Assembly (NCBI RefSeq): GCF_003314975.1
Contig: NZ_QNRF01000002.1
Location: forward strand, 469,000-532,999
Length of the DNA: 64,000 nt
Reading direction: 5' to 3'
Source: Marinomonas aquiplantarum
GTDB taxonomy: Bacteria > Pseudomonadota > Gammaproteobacteria > Pseudomonadales > Marinomonadaceae
Under the pieces are notes generated by a model. It saw only the letters and a list, made by a program, of their open reading frames with translations, had not been told where the DNA came from and did not search any database. The position numbers and the translations under genes are program-made. Each line of letters starts with the position of its first letter. Within the stretch, counting starts at the first letter, position 1. Below are positions 49,489 through 58,181 of this stretch, in pieces.

Positions 49489-49552
49489 CTCAAAGCGAGA
49501 ATTGACCTCCTATAAATCGACACCATCCTGTCGATAAGGTCATATCTTTGAG
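49489..49552. repeat. Nested inverted repeat upstream of ilvI
   Basis: Three collinear stems pair across one axis: CTCAAAG (49489-49495) with CTTTGAG (49546-49552), TGACCT (49503-49508) with AGGTCA (49537-49542), and ATCGAC (49516-49521) with GTCGAT (49530-49535). Total paired length is 19 base pairs with small internal loops. It has no terminal T-run, so it is not a normal terminator. Confidence 0.7.
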
Positions 49553-49600
49553 CCACTAGCTCATTTCAATCAGAGTCAGTCTGATAAGCACAAGCATAAC

Positions 49601-49738
49601 ATGACGCAATATCGTTATTTTATGCTTCTCCTCGCGAAAAGACGCGGGCAGTGTAAAAACTGCGATTTATTGCGTTTGAGTGTTCTTTTTTTAAAGTTAC
49701 CTCAGTTAGTTCAGCAAACTTCGTTCTATCAACTTTAA
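49601..49738 (+). CDS. Putative leucine-rich leader ORF before ilvI
   Basis: An ATG frame of 45 codons ends in TAA 76 bases before ilvI. Eleven codons are leucine, clustered in MLLLAK and DLLRLSVLFLKLPQLV, with two valines. That suggests a leader peptide sensing branched-chain amino acids. The ribosome site is weak, and only the TGCGG/CCGCA hairpin without a T-run follows, so a classic attenuator is not proven. Confidence 0.3.
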   Translation: MTQYRYFMLLLAKRRGQCKNCDLLRLSVLFLKLPQLVQQTSFYQL

Positions 49739-49813
49739 TCTGCTTGTCGTATGCGGTTACAATAGCCGCACTTATAATTTTAATAGCAGATAAATACTAT
49801 AGAGGGTAACAAG

Positions 49814-51526
49814 GTGGAGTTATTATCCGGTGGTGAAATGATCGCCCGCTTCCTCAAAGATGAGGGAGTTGAATATATCTATGGTTATCCAGGTGGTGCC
49901 GCACTTCACATTTACGATGCTTTGCATCGTCAATCTGATGTTAAGCACGTTCTGGTTAGGCATGAACAAGCGGCTACCCACATGGCAGATGGTTATGCGC
50001 GCGCGACAGGTAAAGCTGGCACAGTGCTAGTTACCTCTGGCCCTGGCGCAACCAATACGGTTACTGGTATTGCGACCGCTTACATGGACTCTATCCCAAT
50101 GGTGGTTATCTGTGGTCAGGTAATGAGTTACCTGATTGGTGAAGATGCCTTCCAAGAAACCGACATGGTCGGTGTTTCGCGTCCTATCGTAAAACACAGC
50201 TTTACGGTAAAGCATCCTTCTGAAATCCCCGCCATCATGAAAAAGGCGTATTACATCGCATCCAGTGGTCGCCCTGGCCCTGTTGTTATCGATGTGCCAA
50301 AAGACATGACTATGCCGGGTGAGAAATTTGAATACAAATACCCTGAGTCGGTTTCGTTGCGTTCTTATACGCCACCAACAAAAGGTCACAGTGGTCAGAT
50401 CAAAAAAGCGGTTGAGTTGTTATTGGCTGCTAAGCGTCCGGTTATTTACGCTGGTGGCGGTGTCATCATGGGTGGTGCGTCGGATCTATTAGTTAATTTA
50501 GCCAAATCCTTAAATGTACCTGTGACAAATACCTTGATGGGCTTGGGTGCTTACCCAGGTACGGATCGTCAATTTGTCGGTATGTTAGGCATGCACGGTA
50601 GTTACGAAGCCAACATGACCATGCATCACAGTGATGTGATCTTGGCGGTGGGGGCGCGTTTTGATGATCGTGTGACCAATGATCCTGACCAATTCTGCCC
50701 GGGTGCAAAAATCATTCATATTGATATTGACCCTGCCGCTATTTCTAAGACAATTCGTGCCGATGTGCCAATTGTCGGTCCTGTTACTCAGGTGCTAGAA
50801 GAAATGCAGTCATTAGTGGCTGGCGAGCAGAGCAATACTGAAGCCTTGGAAACTTGGTGGAGGCAGATTGATGAGTGGCGCGCTGTACACGGCGGTCGAT
50901 ACGATACGAGTGGTGAGCAAATTAAACCGCAAGCGGCCATTGAAGCTTGCTGGCGTGCCACAAAAGGAGACGCATTTGTGGCTTCAGATGTGGGTCAACA
51001 CCAGATGTTTGCGGCTCAGTATTACAAGTTTGACAAGCCAAATCGCTGGGTAAACTCAGGTGGCTTGGGCACCATGGGCTTTGGTTTGCCAGCGGCTATG
51101 GGTGTCAAAATGAACTTCCCTAAAGAAACCGTGGTTTGTGTGACAGGTGAAGGCAGTATTCAGATGAATATTCAGGAGCTGTCTACTTGTTTGCAATACG
51201 GTTTGCCGGTGAAGATTCTATGTCTTAACAATGGCTATCTTGGCATGGTTCGCCAATGGCAAGATATGAACTATGAAGGTCGTTATTCTAATTCTTACTT
51301 GGATTCATTACCGGACTTCAAAGTGCTGATGGATGCATACCGTCATAAGTATGTTGAAATTCGTAGTAAAGACGAGTTAGACGCGAAAATGGAAGAAGCC
51401 TTTGCAATGGAAGATCAATTGGTCTTCATCAATTGCTATGTGGATCCAGAAGAGCACGTTTATCCAATGCAAGTGCCACGCGGCTCTATGCGCGATATGT
51501 TCTTGAGTAAGACGGAGCGAACCTAA
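49814..51526 (+). CDS. ilvI: Acetolactate synthase, large (catalytic) subunit
   Basis: Thiamine diphosphate enzyme that makes acetolactate and acetohydroxybutyrate for valine, leucine and isoleucine. It has 570 residues from GTG 49814, preceded by GAGGG. The N-terminal [15 protein letters not shown] and catalytic Glu in [20 protein letters not shown] are present, as is the FAD region [10 protein letters not shown]. The diphosphate motif reads GEGSIQMN...[10 protein letters not shown], with Glu where many family members have Asp (GDG). ilvH follows after two bases. The long structured leader implies regulation. Confidence 0.96.
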   Translation: MELLSGGEMIARFLKDEGVEYIYGYPGGAALHIYDALHRQSDVKHVLVRHEQAATHMADGYARATGKAGTVLVTSGPGATNTVTGIATAYMDSIPMVVICGQVMSYLIGEDAFQETDMVGVSRPIVKHSFTVKHPSEIPAIMKKAYYIASSGRPGPVVIDVPKDMTMPGEKFEYKYPESVSLRSYTPPTKGHSGQIKKAVELLLAAKRPVIYAGGGVIMGGASDLLVNLAKSLNVPVTNTLMGLGAYPGTDRQFVGMLGMHGSYEANMTMHHSDVILAVGARFDDRVTNDPDQFCPGAKIIHIDIDPAAISKTIRADVPIVGPVTQVLEEMQSLVAGEQSNTEALETWWRQIDEWRAVHGGRYDTSGEQIKPQAAIEACWRATKGDAFVASDVGQHQMFAAQYYKFDKPNRWVNSGGLGTMGFGLPAAMGVKMNFPKETVVCVTGEGSIQMNIQELSTCLQYGLPVKILCLNNGYLGMVRQWQDMNYEGRYSNSYLDSLPDFKVLMDAYRHKYVEIRSKDELDAKMEEAFAMEDQLVFINCYVDPEEHVYPMQVPRGSMRDMFLSKTERT

Positions 51527-51528
51527 TT

Positions 51529-52020
51529 ATGCGACATATTATTTCTGTATTAATGGAAAATGAGCCTGGTGCTTTGTCGCGCGTAGTTGGTTTGTTTTCT
51601 CAGCGAAACTTTAATATCGAGTCTTTGAACGTTGCGGCAACGGACGATCCAACCTTGTCTCGCTTAACTCTGACAACATTTGGTTCGGATCAAGTAGTTG
51701 AGCAAATCACGAAACAGCTAAACAAGTTGATTGATGTGGTTAAGCTGGTGGATTTGACCGAAGGGCAGCACATTGAGCGTGAAATGATGTTGGTGAAAGT
51801 ACGTGCAACGGGCGCTCAGCGAGCGGAAGTGAAGCGTACGGTTGATATCTTTCGTGGGAACATCGTGGACATGACGCCGTCTATCTATACCGTTCAAATC
51901 GTCGGTGAGTCCGACAAATTGGATGGTTTCCTACAAGCATTAGGTGGAGCACACCTGCTTGAGGTCGTCCGAACGGGTGTTTCTGGTATTGCTCGTGGTG
52001 AGAAGACATTGTCTCTTTGA
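51529..52020 (+). CDS. ilvH: Acetolactate synthase, small (regulatory) subunit
   Basis: Activates IlvI and confers valine feedback. It has 163 residues. The N-terminal ACT domain begins ISVLMENEPGALSRVVGLFSQ with NIESLNVA, and the C-terminal domain has the AQRAEVKRTVDIFRGNIVD pattern. It starts two bases after ilvI and ends before a strong terminator, so ilvIH is a two-gene operon. Confidence 0.97.
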   Translation: MRHIISVLMENEPGALSRVVGLFSQRNFNIESLNVAATDDPTLSRLTLTTFGSDQVVEQITKQLNKLIDVVKLVDLTEGQHIEREMMLVKVRATGAQRAEVKRTVDIFRGNIVDMTPSIYTVQIVGESDKLDGFLQALGGAHLLEVVRTGVSGIARGEKTLSL

Positions 52021-52054
52021 TAGTGGACTAACTGTACAACAGCTTGCCACTTTT

Positions 52055-52082
52055 AAAAGCCGCGATTTATCGCGGCTTTTTT
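52055..52082 (+). terminator. Intrinsic terminator after ilvIH
   Basis: AAAAGCCGCGAT (52055-52066) pairs with ATCGCGGCTTTT (52069-52080) around two T, followed by further T. Confidence 0.92.
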
Positions 52083-52111
52083 ATTTTGAAGCCCTTTGAT
52101 AGGAAAGCAAT

Positions 52112-52567
52112 GTGGATAAAACGAATTGGAAGTTACTCAAAGCGTTAGAAGAAAATGCGCGATTGACTTACGCAGAGCTGGGCAAACTAGTGCATTTGTC
52201 GGCTCCTGCTGTTGCTGAGCGGGTTCGTAAGCTAGAGGAGGCTGGTGTGATTACTGGGTATCGCGCGCAAGTGAACCTAGAGAAAGTAGGCATTCCCATC
52301 ACAGCTTTGGTGGAGTGTCAGGTCTACCGTACTAAGGAAAGGGAGTTCAAAGCCTTGGTGATGAGTCTAGATGAAGTGTTGGAGTGCTACAACGTTACAG
52401 GGCCTTATGCCTTTGTGCTTCGTGTCGGTGTTCGTTCCATGTCAAAACTTGACCAATTACTAGAGCGACTAATTGATCTGAGTGACACCAATACCATGAT
52501 GATTATGTCGACGCCGGTCTCTCGTGAGATGCCGGCGGACGTTGAAAAAGCGCCGGAAACTTACTGA
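52112..52567 (+). CDS. Lrp/AsnC-family transcriptional regulator
   Basis: It has 151 residues from GTG 52112, with AGGAAAG upstream. An N-terminal helix-turn-helix (LTYAELGKLVHLSAPAVAERVRKLEEAG, residues 18-45) is followed by the RAM ligand domain (65-140: ALVECQVYRT, NVTGPYAFVLRVGV). The chain starts right at the DNA-binding domain, without the N-terminal tail of E. coli Lrp, so it is a paralogue rather than Lrp itself. It lies 91 bases after ilvH and overlaps the convergent EamA gene by seven bases. Likely ligands are amino acids; targets are unknown. Confidence 0.85.
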   Translation: MDKTNWKLLKALEENARLTYAELGKLVHLSAPAVAERVRKLEEAGVITGYRAQVNLEKVGIPITALVECQVYRTKEREFKALVMSLDEVLECYNVTGPYAFVLRVGVRSMSKLDQLLERLIDLSDTNTMMIMSTPVSREMPADVEKAPETY

Positions 52568-53436
52568 GCTAAGCTAGCTGTTGGCTTATTTTGACGTGGC
52601 CATTGGCTGATGATCATGCCAAAAAAGATCAAGGCACAGCCCATAAATTCACGTGTTGATAAGTACTCATCCATTAACAGCCAGCCCCCAATAGCGGCGA
52701 AAACGGCTTCTGTTGATAAGATTAAAGCCGCCGAACTTGGGGCAACATTCTTTTGTCCTAGGGTTTGCAAAGAATACGCGATGGCAGAAGAGGCAATACC
52801 GGCATAAACCAATGGAAGCCAGCTTTGTTGAATATTTTGCCAAGTTGGCTGTTCTGTTAACAACGCCAGAATCCAAGAAAATACTGCAACAATGACGAGC
52901 TGTACGATTGAAAAGCTAATGATTGGCACTTTACGCGAATAGTAACCTACCACCAAAACGTGTGCCGCCCAGAAAAAAGCCCCTGCTAACTCAATCGCAT
53001 CGCCTTTTTGAATGCTTAAGTTGGGGCCAACGGTGAGCGTGTATAGCCCGACAACAGCAAGACCGATCCCTAACCAGGTATGACGTTCAATGGCGTGTTT
53101 TAAAAACAAGCCAACAATCGGCACAATTAGCATGTACATAGTGGTGATAAAACCTGCGTTGGCGGCTGTGGTGTAGAGCAAACCAATTTGTTGCAAGGTC
53201 GCACCAGAAAATAGAATCAATCCGGCGATGGCGCCAGCTTTTATGGTCAAGCCAATGTCTGCTTTACGATGACGCTCAAATAGATAAGCCAATGGCAGCA
53301 TGGATAAAGCTGCTAAGGTAAAGCGAGCCGCATTAAAGCTGTATGGGCCGAGGGATTCCATTCCAACGCTTTGCGCGACAAAGGCAAAGCCCCAAATAGT
53401 AGCCGTTAGCCACAGAAATAAATGGGAAATCGTCAT
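52561..53436 (-). CDS. EamA/DMT-family transporter
   Basis: A drug/metabolite transporter of 291 residues with ten hydrophobic segments in two EamA repeats (about 5-135 and 145-280). ATIWGFAFVAQ near the start and LILSTEAVFAAIGGWLLMDE in the second repeat are typical. Members export amino acids or related metabolites; the substrate here is unknown. Its 3' end overlaps the Lrp-type gene by seven bases. The 288-base gap to the divergent lysE-type gene holds their promoters and no other gene I can support. Confidence 0.82.
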   Translation of the reverse strand: MTISHLFLWLTATIWGFAFVAQSVGMESLGPYSFNAARFTLAALSMLPLAYLFERHRKADIGLTIKAGAIAGLILFSGATLQQIGLLYTTAANAGFITTMYMLIVPIVGLFLKHAIERHTWLGIGLAVVGLYTLTVGPNLSIQKGDAIELAGAFFWAAHVLVVGYYSRKVPIISFSIVQLVIVAVFSWILALLTEQPTWQNIQQSWLPLVYAGIASSAIAYSLQTLGQKNVAPSSAALILSTEAVFAAIGGWLLMDEYLSTREFMGCALIFFGMIISQWPRQNKPTASLAQ

Positions 53437-53724
53437 CTTTTTTCTCTTGTTTAAAAAGTGGATAAATCGTCTTTTGATACGAGGGAAAAATTGTAGATTT
53501 TAGTTGTGTTTTGCGACATAACAAAGACAAAGTAACGCAAGGGGTTAGCTTTAGATTCGAAGGAAATGATAGCGACTGACTTACGAATAGATGGCGGCAC
53601 TTTAGCGGATGAAAAAACGCTGTATGGAATGCTATAAAAGGGTTGGCAGAAAATGAAACTCAAGGTAAAGTGGCGCCCCTTTTGATGGTTTTCTGAACAG
53701 ACGGTAGTGTAGGAGTAAGCTAAA

Positions 53725-54360
53725 GTGACCTTGAGTTTATGGTTAACGATCGCCCCTTTAATAATGTTGTTGTCGCTTGGGCCTGGTCCGAATAATTTCA
53801 CTGCGATGCATAATGGAATGCAGTTTGGTGCCGTGCCTGCAGTGATTGCTGTATTTGGGCGTAATTTGGCGTTCAGTATCTTGATGCTAGTATCGGCATT
53901 GGGCTTAGGAGCTATTATTGTATCGTCTGTATTTTGGTTTGGTGTCATTAAGTGGCTGGGTGTGGTGTATCTTTTCTATATTGGTGTGAAAACCTGGCGG
54001 AGTGCGGCAACCGCTTTACAGGAACACGAATCGGAAAATGGTGTGCGGGCAAAATCCAATCACTTTGCCAGAATGCGTCAGGAATTTCTGGTTGCTGTGA
54101 GTAACCCCAAAGCCATTTTGTTGTTTACTGCGATTTTTCCACAGATGTTGGATTTGACCCAGCCGGTGCCTATGCAGTTCTTCTGGATGGGAGTGACCTT
54201 CTGTGTGACTGAATTTATTGCTGCTTATGTCTATGCATTGGGTGGCAAGCAAATTCGCCGTTTGATTAAGAAACCAAGTGGTATGAAAAATCTTAACCGT
54301 GGAATGGGAGGCGTGTTTGTCCTCGCTAGCGCCTTTTTAGCTACTGCGACGCGCTCTTGA
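53725..54360 (+). CDS. LysE/RhtB-family amino acid exporter
   Basis: An inner-membrane exporter of 211 residues with about six hydrophobic segments. It starts at GTG 53725, with AGGAG upstream. The signature SLGPGPNNFTAMHNGMQFG lies at 13-31, and FLVAVSNPKAILLFTAIFPQ near 120 is typical of the family. Substrates of relatives are lysine, threonine or homoserine; this one is not defined. It is followed by a bidirectional terminator before luxS. Confidence 0.85.
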   Translation: MTLSLWLTIAPLIMLLSLGPGPNNFTAMHNGMQFGAVPAVIAVFGRNLAFSILMLVSALGLGAIIVSSVFWFGVIKWLGVVYLFYIGVKTWRSAATALQEHESENGVRAKSNHFARMRQEFLVAVSNPKAILLFTAIFPQMLDLTQPVPMQFFWMGVTFCVTEFIAAYVYALGGKQIRRLIKKPSGMKNLNRGMGGVFVLASAFLATATRS

Positions 54361-54415
54361 GTTTGTTTCCCGTTTGGACTTTTTGTCGCTTTAAACAGTG
54401 AAAAGGTTAAGCATT

Positions 54416-54444
54416 AAAAAAGGTGACCTGAGTCACCTTTTTTT
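54416..54444. terminator. Bidirectional terminator between lysE-type gene and luxS
   Basis: GGTGAC (54422-54427), loop CTGA, GTCACC (54432-54437), flanked by six A and seven T. Confidence 0.9.
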
Positions 54445-54467
54445 GTTTAGCAAAGATCTTGTTGTGT

Positions 54468-54980
54468 TTAACTGTGATCTTTCAGAAACTCGTCGCTCAG
54501 GTAAAGCTCGTCGTTACTGTTGACCTTAACATCGCGCTCTAAAATCATCGACGCAATTTTCTGCGCTTCACCTAGAGAGTGCATCTCATACGTGCCGCAT
54601 TGGTATTCGTTTAACTCAGGAATGTCCGCTTTGGCTTTAACACCTAGTACGTCTTGCATGGCATTTTTCCAAGCCGTTGCAACTTGCTCTTCAGATGGTG
54701 TGCCAATCAAGCTCATGTAAAAGCCAGTACGGCAACCCATGGGTGAAATATCAATGATCTCGACTTGGTCGCTGTTCAAATGATCACGCATAAAGCCTGC
54801 AAACAAATGCTCAAGTGTGTGAATACCAGTTTCAGATAGAATTTCTTTGTTTGGTACACAGAAACGTAGGTCAAAAACAGTGATTTCATCACCTTTTGGT
54901 GTCGACATGGATTTTGCAACGCGTACGGCCGGTGCATCCATACGTGTATGGTCAACACGGAAGCTGTCTAAAAGTGGCAT
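54468..54980 (-). CDS. luxS: S-ribosylhomocysteine lyase (AI-2 synthesis)
   Basis: Splits S-ribosylhomocysteine to homocysteine and DPD, the AI-2 precursor. It has 170 residues. The metal ligands are H54 and H58 (HTLEH) and C128 (QCGTYEMHS), with catalytic Cys83 in [10 protein letters not shown]. All are intact. The gene stands alone, with AI-2 receptor or lsr genes absent from the window; the next gene upstream is an amino acid transporter. luxS is sporadic outside enterics and vibrios. Confidence 0.96.
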   Translation of the reverse strand: MPLLDSFRVDHTRMDAPAVRVAKSMSTPKGDEITVFDLRFCVPNKEILSETGIHTLEHLFAGFMRDHLNSDQVEIIDISPMGCRTGFYMSLIGTPSEEQVATAWKNAMQDVLGVKAKADIPELNEYQCGTYEMHSLGEAQKIASMILERDVKVNSNDELYLSDEFLKDHS

Positions 54981-55046
54981 AGATTCTCTCCTTTTCAGCC
55001 ATAACGGAATGAGGTTATGGCGTGTGTAAAAATTAACTTAGCCGAA

Positions 55047-56321
55047 TTATACATTAAGATCGATGGTTTTACTGCTGCTTTTGATGGATCTAATCCACTC
55101 GTAGCAGAGCGCTAAGCAAAACATAATCGCTGCAAATAACATGTTCTCACCGATGAAGAATGCCATAAAGCCACAGCTGCAGAGTGCCAATAAGGCGAGT
55201 AGTTTTAACTGCTTATTTAAAAGCTTAATTGCTGCGATGCAGGTTAGAGTGTAAATGAGCAGAAAGCTGCCATTGGTCATTTCAATAAACCACGCCATTT
55301 TCCAACCAGACAGTTCAGAGAATACAATAGACAGCAAGGTAATGGCGCATACCAAAAGGACGGCTTTTGCAGGTGATCCTTGGGCATTCAGTTGATTGAA
55401 TTTTGATGGTAACGCGCCTTGTTGCGCCATAGATTGGACCATGCGGGAAAAGCCAAGAATGTAAATGGCCACATTGGCGAACGCAATCACATAAGCACCA
55501 ACAGCAAAGATGCGGCTGCCAGTGTCTCCTAATAATTTACTGACCAGTAAGGCAAGAGATTGACTATTGGTCACCTCGTCACCATAAGTTTGATGCCAAG
55601 CAATCAATAGCACTAAGCTCAAATACGCAAGAATCACAATGGCAATGCCGCCTAGCAAGGCAATAGGAAAGTCGCGGGTGGGATTTTTGAACTCGGCCCC
55701 CATGTGCGCCATTACTTCAATGCCCAAAAAACACCAAAAAATGATACCAGTAGCGAAGAGTGTGGTTTGCCAGTCGGCCAAATTGCTAGGTGAGGCGATT
55801 ACTTGTGTACTGGATTGAATGTCGCCTAATAAGCACAGCAGTATGATGGTGGCAATCATGGCGATGACCACACCACTTTGAAAGCGAGCTGAGGTTTGAA
55901 TGCCTGCAATGGCAAATAGCATCATGCCAACTAGAGTGATTAAACTAAAAGTGAGTATCCAATTCTCAGTAACATTGAAGATAATGCTGAGATACGCTGC
56001 GGCGACTTTAATCGCGACCGCAGGGCCGACCAACAAAATGCTTAAGAATAACCAGCCGACGGCTTTTTCAATGCCGCCACCAAAGGCTCTTCCAATGTAA
56101 TGAGACGCGCCGCCTGCAGAAGGGTATTTGGCACCTAAGAAAGCGAAGATAAAGGCAATGGGAATAATCATCCCAGCGGTAATCAACCAAGCGTAAAAAG
56201 CAAAAGAGCCGGCTTGTGCGACCGACATGGCTGGTAGGATCATTAGCCCTGTGCCGATAAAAGTCGTTACTGTCATTGCCATGCCCTGAAGTGGGCCGAG
56301 GGTTTTGTGGTATTGAGTCAT
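55047..56321 (-). CDS. APC-superfamily amino acid exporter, YjeH-like
   Basis: It has 424 residues and about twelve hydrophobic segments. TFIGTGLMILPAMS near the start, the FLGAKYPSAGGASHYIGRAF region and FWCFLGIEVMAHMGAEFKN match E. coli YjeH, an exporter of methionine and branched-chain amino acids. The divergent Lrp/AsnC gene (150-base gap) is the likely regulator, an arrangement common for amino acid exporters. The substrate is inferred from similarity. Confidence 0.75.
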   Translation of the reverse strand: MTQYHKTLGPLQGMAMTVTTFIGTGLMILPAMSVAQAGSFAFYAWLITAGMIIPIAFIFAFLGAKYPSAGGASHYIGRAFGGGIEKAVGWLFLSILLVGPAVAIKVAAAYLSIIFNVTENWILTFSLITLVGMMLFAIAGIQTSARFQSGVVIAMIATIILLCLLGDIQSSTQVIASPSNLADWQTTLFATGIIFWCFLGIEVMAHMGAEFKNPTRDFPIALLGGIAIVILAYLSLVLLIAWHQTYGDEVTNSQSLALLVSKLLGDTGSRIFAVGAYVIAFANVAIYILGFSRMVQSMAQQGALPSKFNQLNAQGSPAKAVLLVCAITLLSIVFSELSGWKMAWFIEMTNGSFLLIYTLTCIAAIKLLNKQLKLLALLALCSCGFMAFFIGENMLFAAIMFCLALCYEWIRSIKSSSKTIDLNV

Positions 56322-56471
56322 GATGCGCCTTGATGAATAAGCTGTTTTTTAGTGGCTTCTAGCATAAAATAGGGCGCTTAATAAGAAACGATACAAGATG
56401 ACGCTATTGAGGTGCAAAATGACGGAAGTTCCGTCACATTGTTTCTGGTGATGGTATATAAGAGGTGTTGA

Positions 56472-56900
56472 GTGGCGGATCAGTACGATCAAAAGATTCT
56501 GGCGTTATTAGTCGAAGATGCGCGTTTGTCTGTGTCGGATATCAGTCGGCAAGTGAATTTGTCACGTTCAGCGGTGACGGATCGTATCAGGCGCATGGAA
56601 GAGATTGGCACCATTACCGGCTATCATGCACATACGTCGGTTTCTAAAGAAGAGGGTGTGACAGCTTATCTGGCATTAACATTTCGCCCGCTATCTTGTG
56701 ATTTGGTTCAACCCCTTATCGATGCGATACCTGAGGTGAAGTTGGCTCACTCTATCAGTGGTGATGTGGATTTGATGGTACTTGTGCAGGCTGCTTCCAT
56801 GACTCGATTGCATCAGATACGCAGTGAGATGGATTCATGGCCCAATTTGGATAAGGTGGTGACACACATGTGCTTGGCTAAGCGTTTAGACCGCTGGTAA
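56472..56900 (+). CDS. Lrp/AsnC-family regulator, divergent from the YjeH-like exporter
   Basis: It has 142 residues from GTG 56472, with AGAGG upstream. The helix-turn-helix LSVSDISRQVNLSRSAVTDRIRRMEEIG is at 19-46, followed by a RAM domain (66-135) with ISGDVDLMVLVQA. Local autoregulation and control of the exporter by an amino acid is the usual design. It ends before a long bidirectional terminator shared with argC. Confidence 0.85.
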   Translation: MADQYDQKILALLVEDARLSVSDISRQVNLSRSAVTDRIRRMEEIGTITGYHAHTSVSKEEGVTAYLALTFRPLSCDLVQPLIDAIPEVKLAHSISGDVDLMVLVQAASMTRLHQIRSEMDSWPNLDKVVTHMCLAKRLDRW

Positions 56901-56926
56901 TGGTGTTCTGGTTTACAGTGTTTGAG

Positions 56927-56962
56927 AAATATAAAAACGGACTTTAGTCCGTTTTTATATTT
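56927..56962. terminator. Bidirectional terminator with a 17-base perfect stem
   Basis: Bases 56927-56943 pair exactly with 56946-56962 around two T. The GC core is CGGACT/AGTCCG and the outer stem is A/T. It ends the Lrp-type gene and argC. Confidence 0.92.
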
Positions 56963-56973
56963 TGGGTTTTCTG

Positions 56974-58005
56974 TTAAGGCATCATACCTAGCGCGGTTAA
57001 GCCCATGTTTTCCGGTAAGTCCAACATAATGTTCATGTTTTGGATCGCTTGACCAGAAGCGCCTTTTACCAAATTGTCGATGACGGAAAGTACCACGACT
57101 TTGTCACCGCCTTGTGGACGATACACGGCAATACGACAGAAGTTAGCCCCTTTTGTGCTGCGAGTTTCTGGCAAGCTACCTGCTGGCATTACATCAACGA
57201 AAAACTCGTCTTTGTAACGTTCTTCGAATAAGTTTTGCAGATCAATGGAGGTGTCGATCAAGGTGGCATACATAGTAGAGTGGATACCACGAATCATAGG
57301 CACAAGATGAGGAACAAAAGTGAGCCCTACAGGCGTGTCAGTAACGGCTTGTAGTCCTTGTTTGATTTCTGGTAAATGACGGTGACCAGCTACGCCATAC
57401 GCTTTAAAGCTCTCACTGGCTTCACATAGTAAAGACCCCACATTCGCACCACGACCAGCACCACTAACACCGGATTTCGCATCCGCGATTAAATGTGCAG
57501 GATCAATAACGCCGGCTTCTAGTAGCGGAATTAAACCCAATTGAGTAGCCGTAGGGTAGCAGCCAGGGTTGGCTACAAGTTGTGCGGTTTTGATGACGTC
57601 ACGGTTGATTTCGGGTAATCCGTAAACCGCTTTGGCAACATAATCTGGTGTTCTATGATCCATGCCATACCATTTTGCCCACTCTACCGTGTCTTTGATA
57701 CGGAAGTCTGCGCCCAAATCAACGACTTTTACGCCTCGATCAATTAATTCTGGAACTTGATCCATTGCCACGCCATGAGGTGTGGCAAAAAATACTAAGT
57801 CGCATTGCGCCAGTTCGTCTACACTTGGCGTTGTGAATCGTAAGTTGTAATGACCGCGTAAGCTTGGATAGATATCTGAAACCAGTTTGCCTTCTTCACT
57901 ACGAGAAGTAATGGCCACCACGTCAACTTGAGGGTGGTTTGCAAGTAGTCTTAATAACTCGGCTCCGGTGTAACCCGTACCGCCAACGATACCTATTTTA
58001 TACAC
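56974..58005 (-). CDS. argC: N-acetyl-gamma-glutamyl-phosphate reductase
   Basis: Third step of arginine synthesis: NADPH reduction of N-acetylglutamyl phosphate. It has 343 residues. The N-terminal [15 protein letters not shown] binds NADPH, and the nucleophile Cys lies in [26 protein letters not shown] and GHRHLPEI are family motifs. It stands alone here, with the ClC gene divergent after 176 bases. Confidence 0.96.
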   Translation of the reverse strand: MYKIGIVGGTGYTGAELLRLLANHPQVDVVAITSRSEEGKLVSDIYPSLRGHYNLRFTTPSVDELAQCDLVFFATPHGVAMDQVPELIDRGVKVVDLGADFRIKDTVEWAKWYGMDHRTPDYVAKAVYGLPEINRDVIKTAQLVANPGCYPTATQLGLIPLLEAGVIDPAHLIADAKSGVSGAGRGANVGSLLCEASESFKAYGVAGHRHLPEIKQGLQAVTDTPVGLTFVPHLVPMIRGIHSTMYATLIDTSIDLQNLFEERYKDEFFVDVMPAGSLPETRSTKGANFCRIAVYRPQGGDKVVVLSVIDNLVKGASGQAIQNMNIMLDLPENMGLTALGMMP

Positions 58006-58181
58006 GATGTTTTCCTATCTATTGATGCCTGTACTATTAGCCTGTACTGAGGCGATTGCGAATGTTTAATATAACTGATTGAATAGTGCACGAAATTTGC
58101 TCCCGTTAAAAGTGAGGAGGCGGTCTGAAAGGGTTAAATTTAAAGGAAAAGTGGCTAGCAGCGGCAAAATCTTATGATGAC

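Larger units (their letters stand above)
49387..49813. other. 427-base intergenic region, ilvI leader with inverted repeats
   Basis: It separates the small minus-strand gene from ilvI. It contains a TTGACA at 49474-49479 (possible -35; a weak -10 GAGAAT at 49497-49502), a triple nested inverted repeat at 49489-49552, a perfect hairpin ATCAGA/TCTGAT at 49569-49585, a leucine-rich small ORF at 49601-49738, a TGCGG/CCGCA hairpin near 49752-49770, and a TATAAT at 49773-49778. No gene of normal size is present. Confidence 0.6.

Noticed and set aside
50027..50389. 120-codon minus-strand frame inside ilvI
   Set aside because: Shadow of the ilvI coding sequence with histidine/arginine-rich text typical of antisense frames.
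53451..53948. 165-codon open frame on the minus strand over the start of the LysE-type gene
   Set aside because: It overlaps the exporter frame, has no ribosome site and a low-complexity composition; it is a shadow of the real gene and its upstream region.
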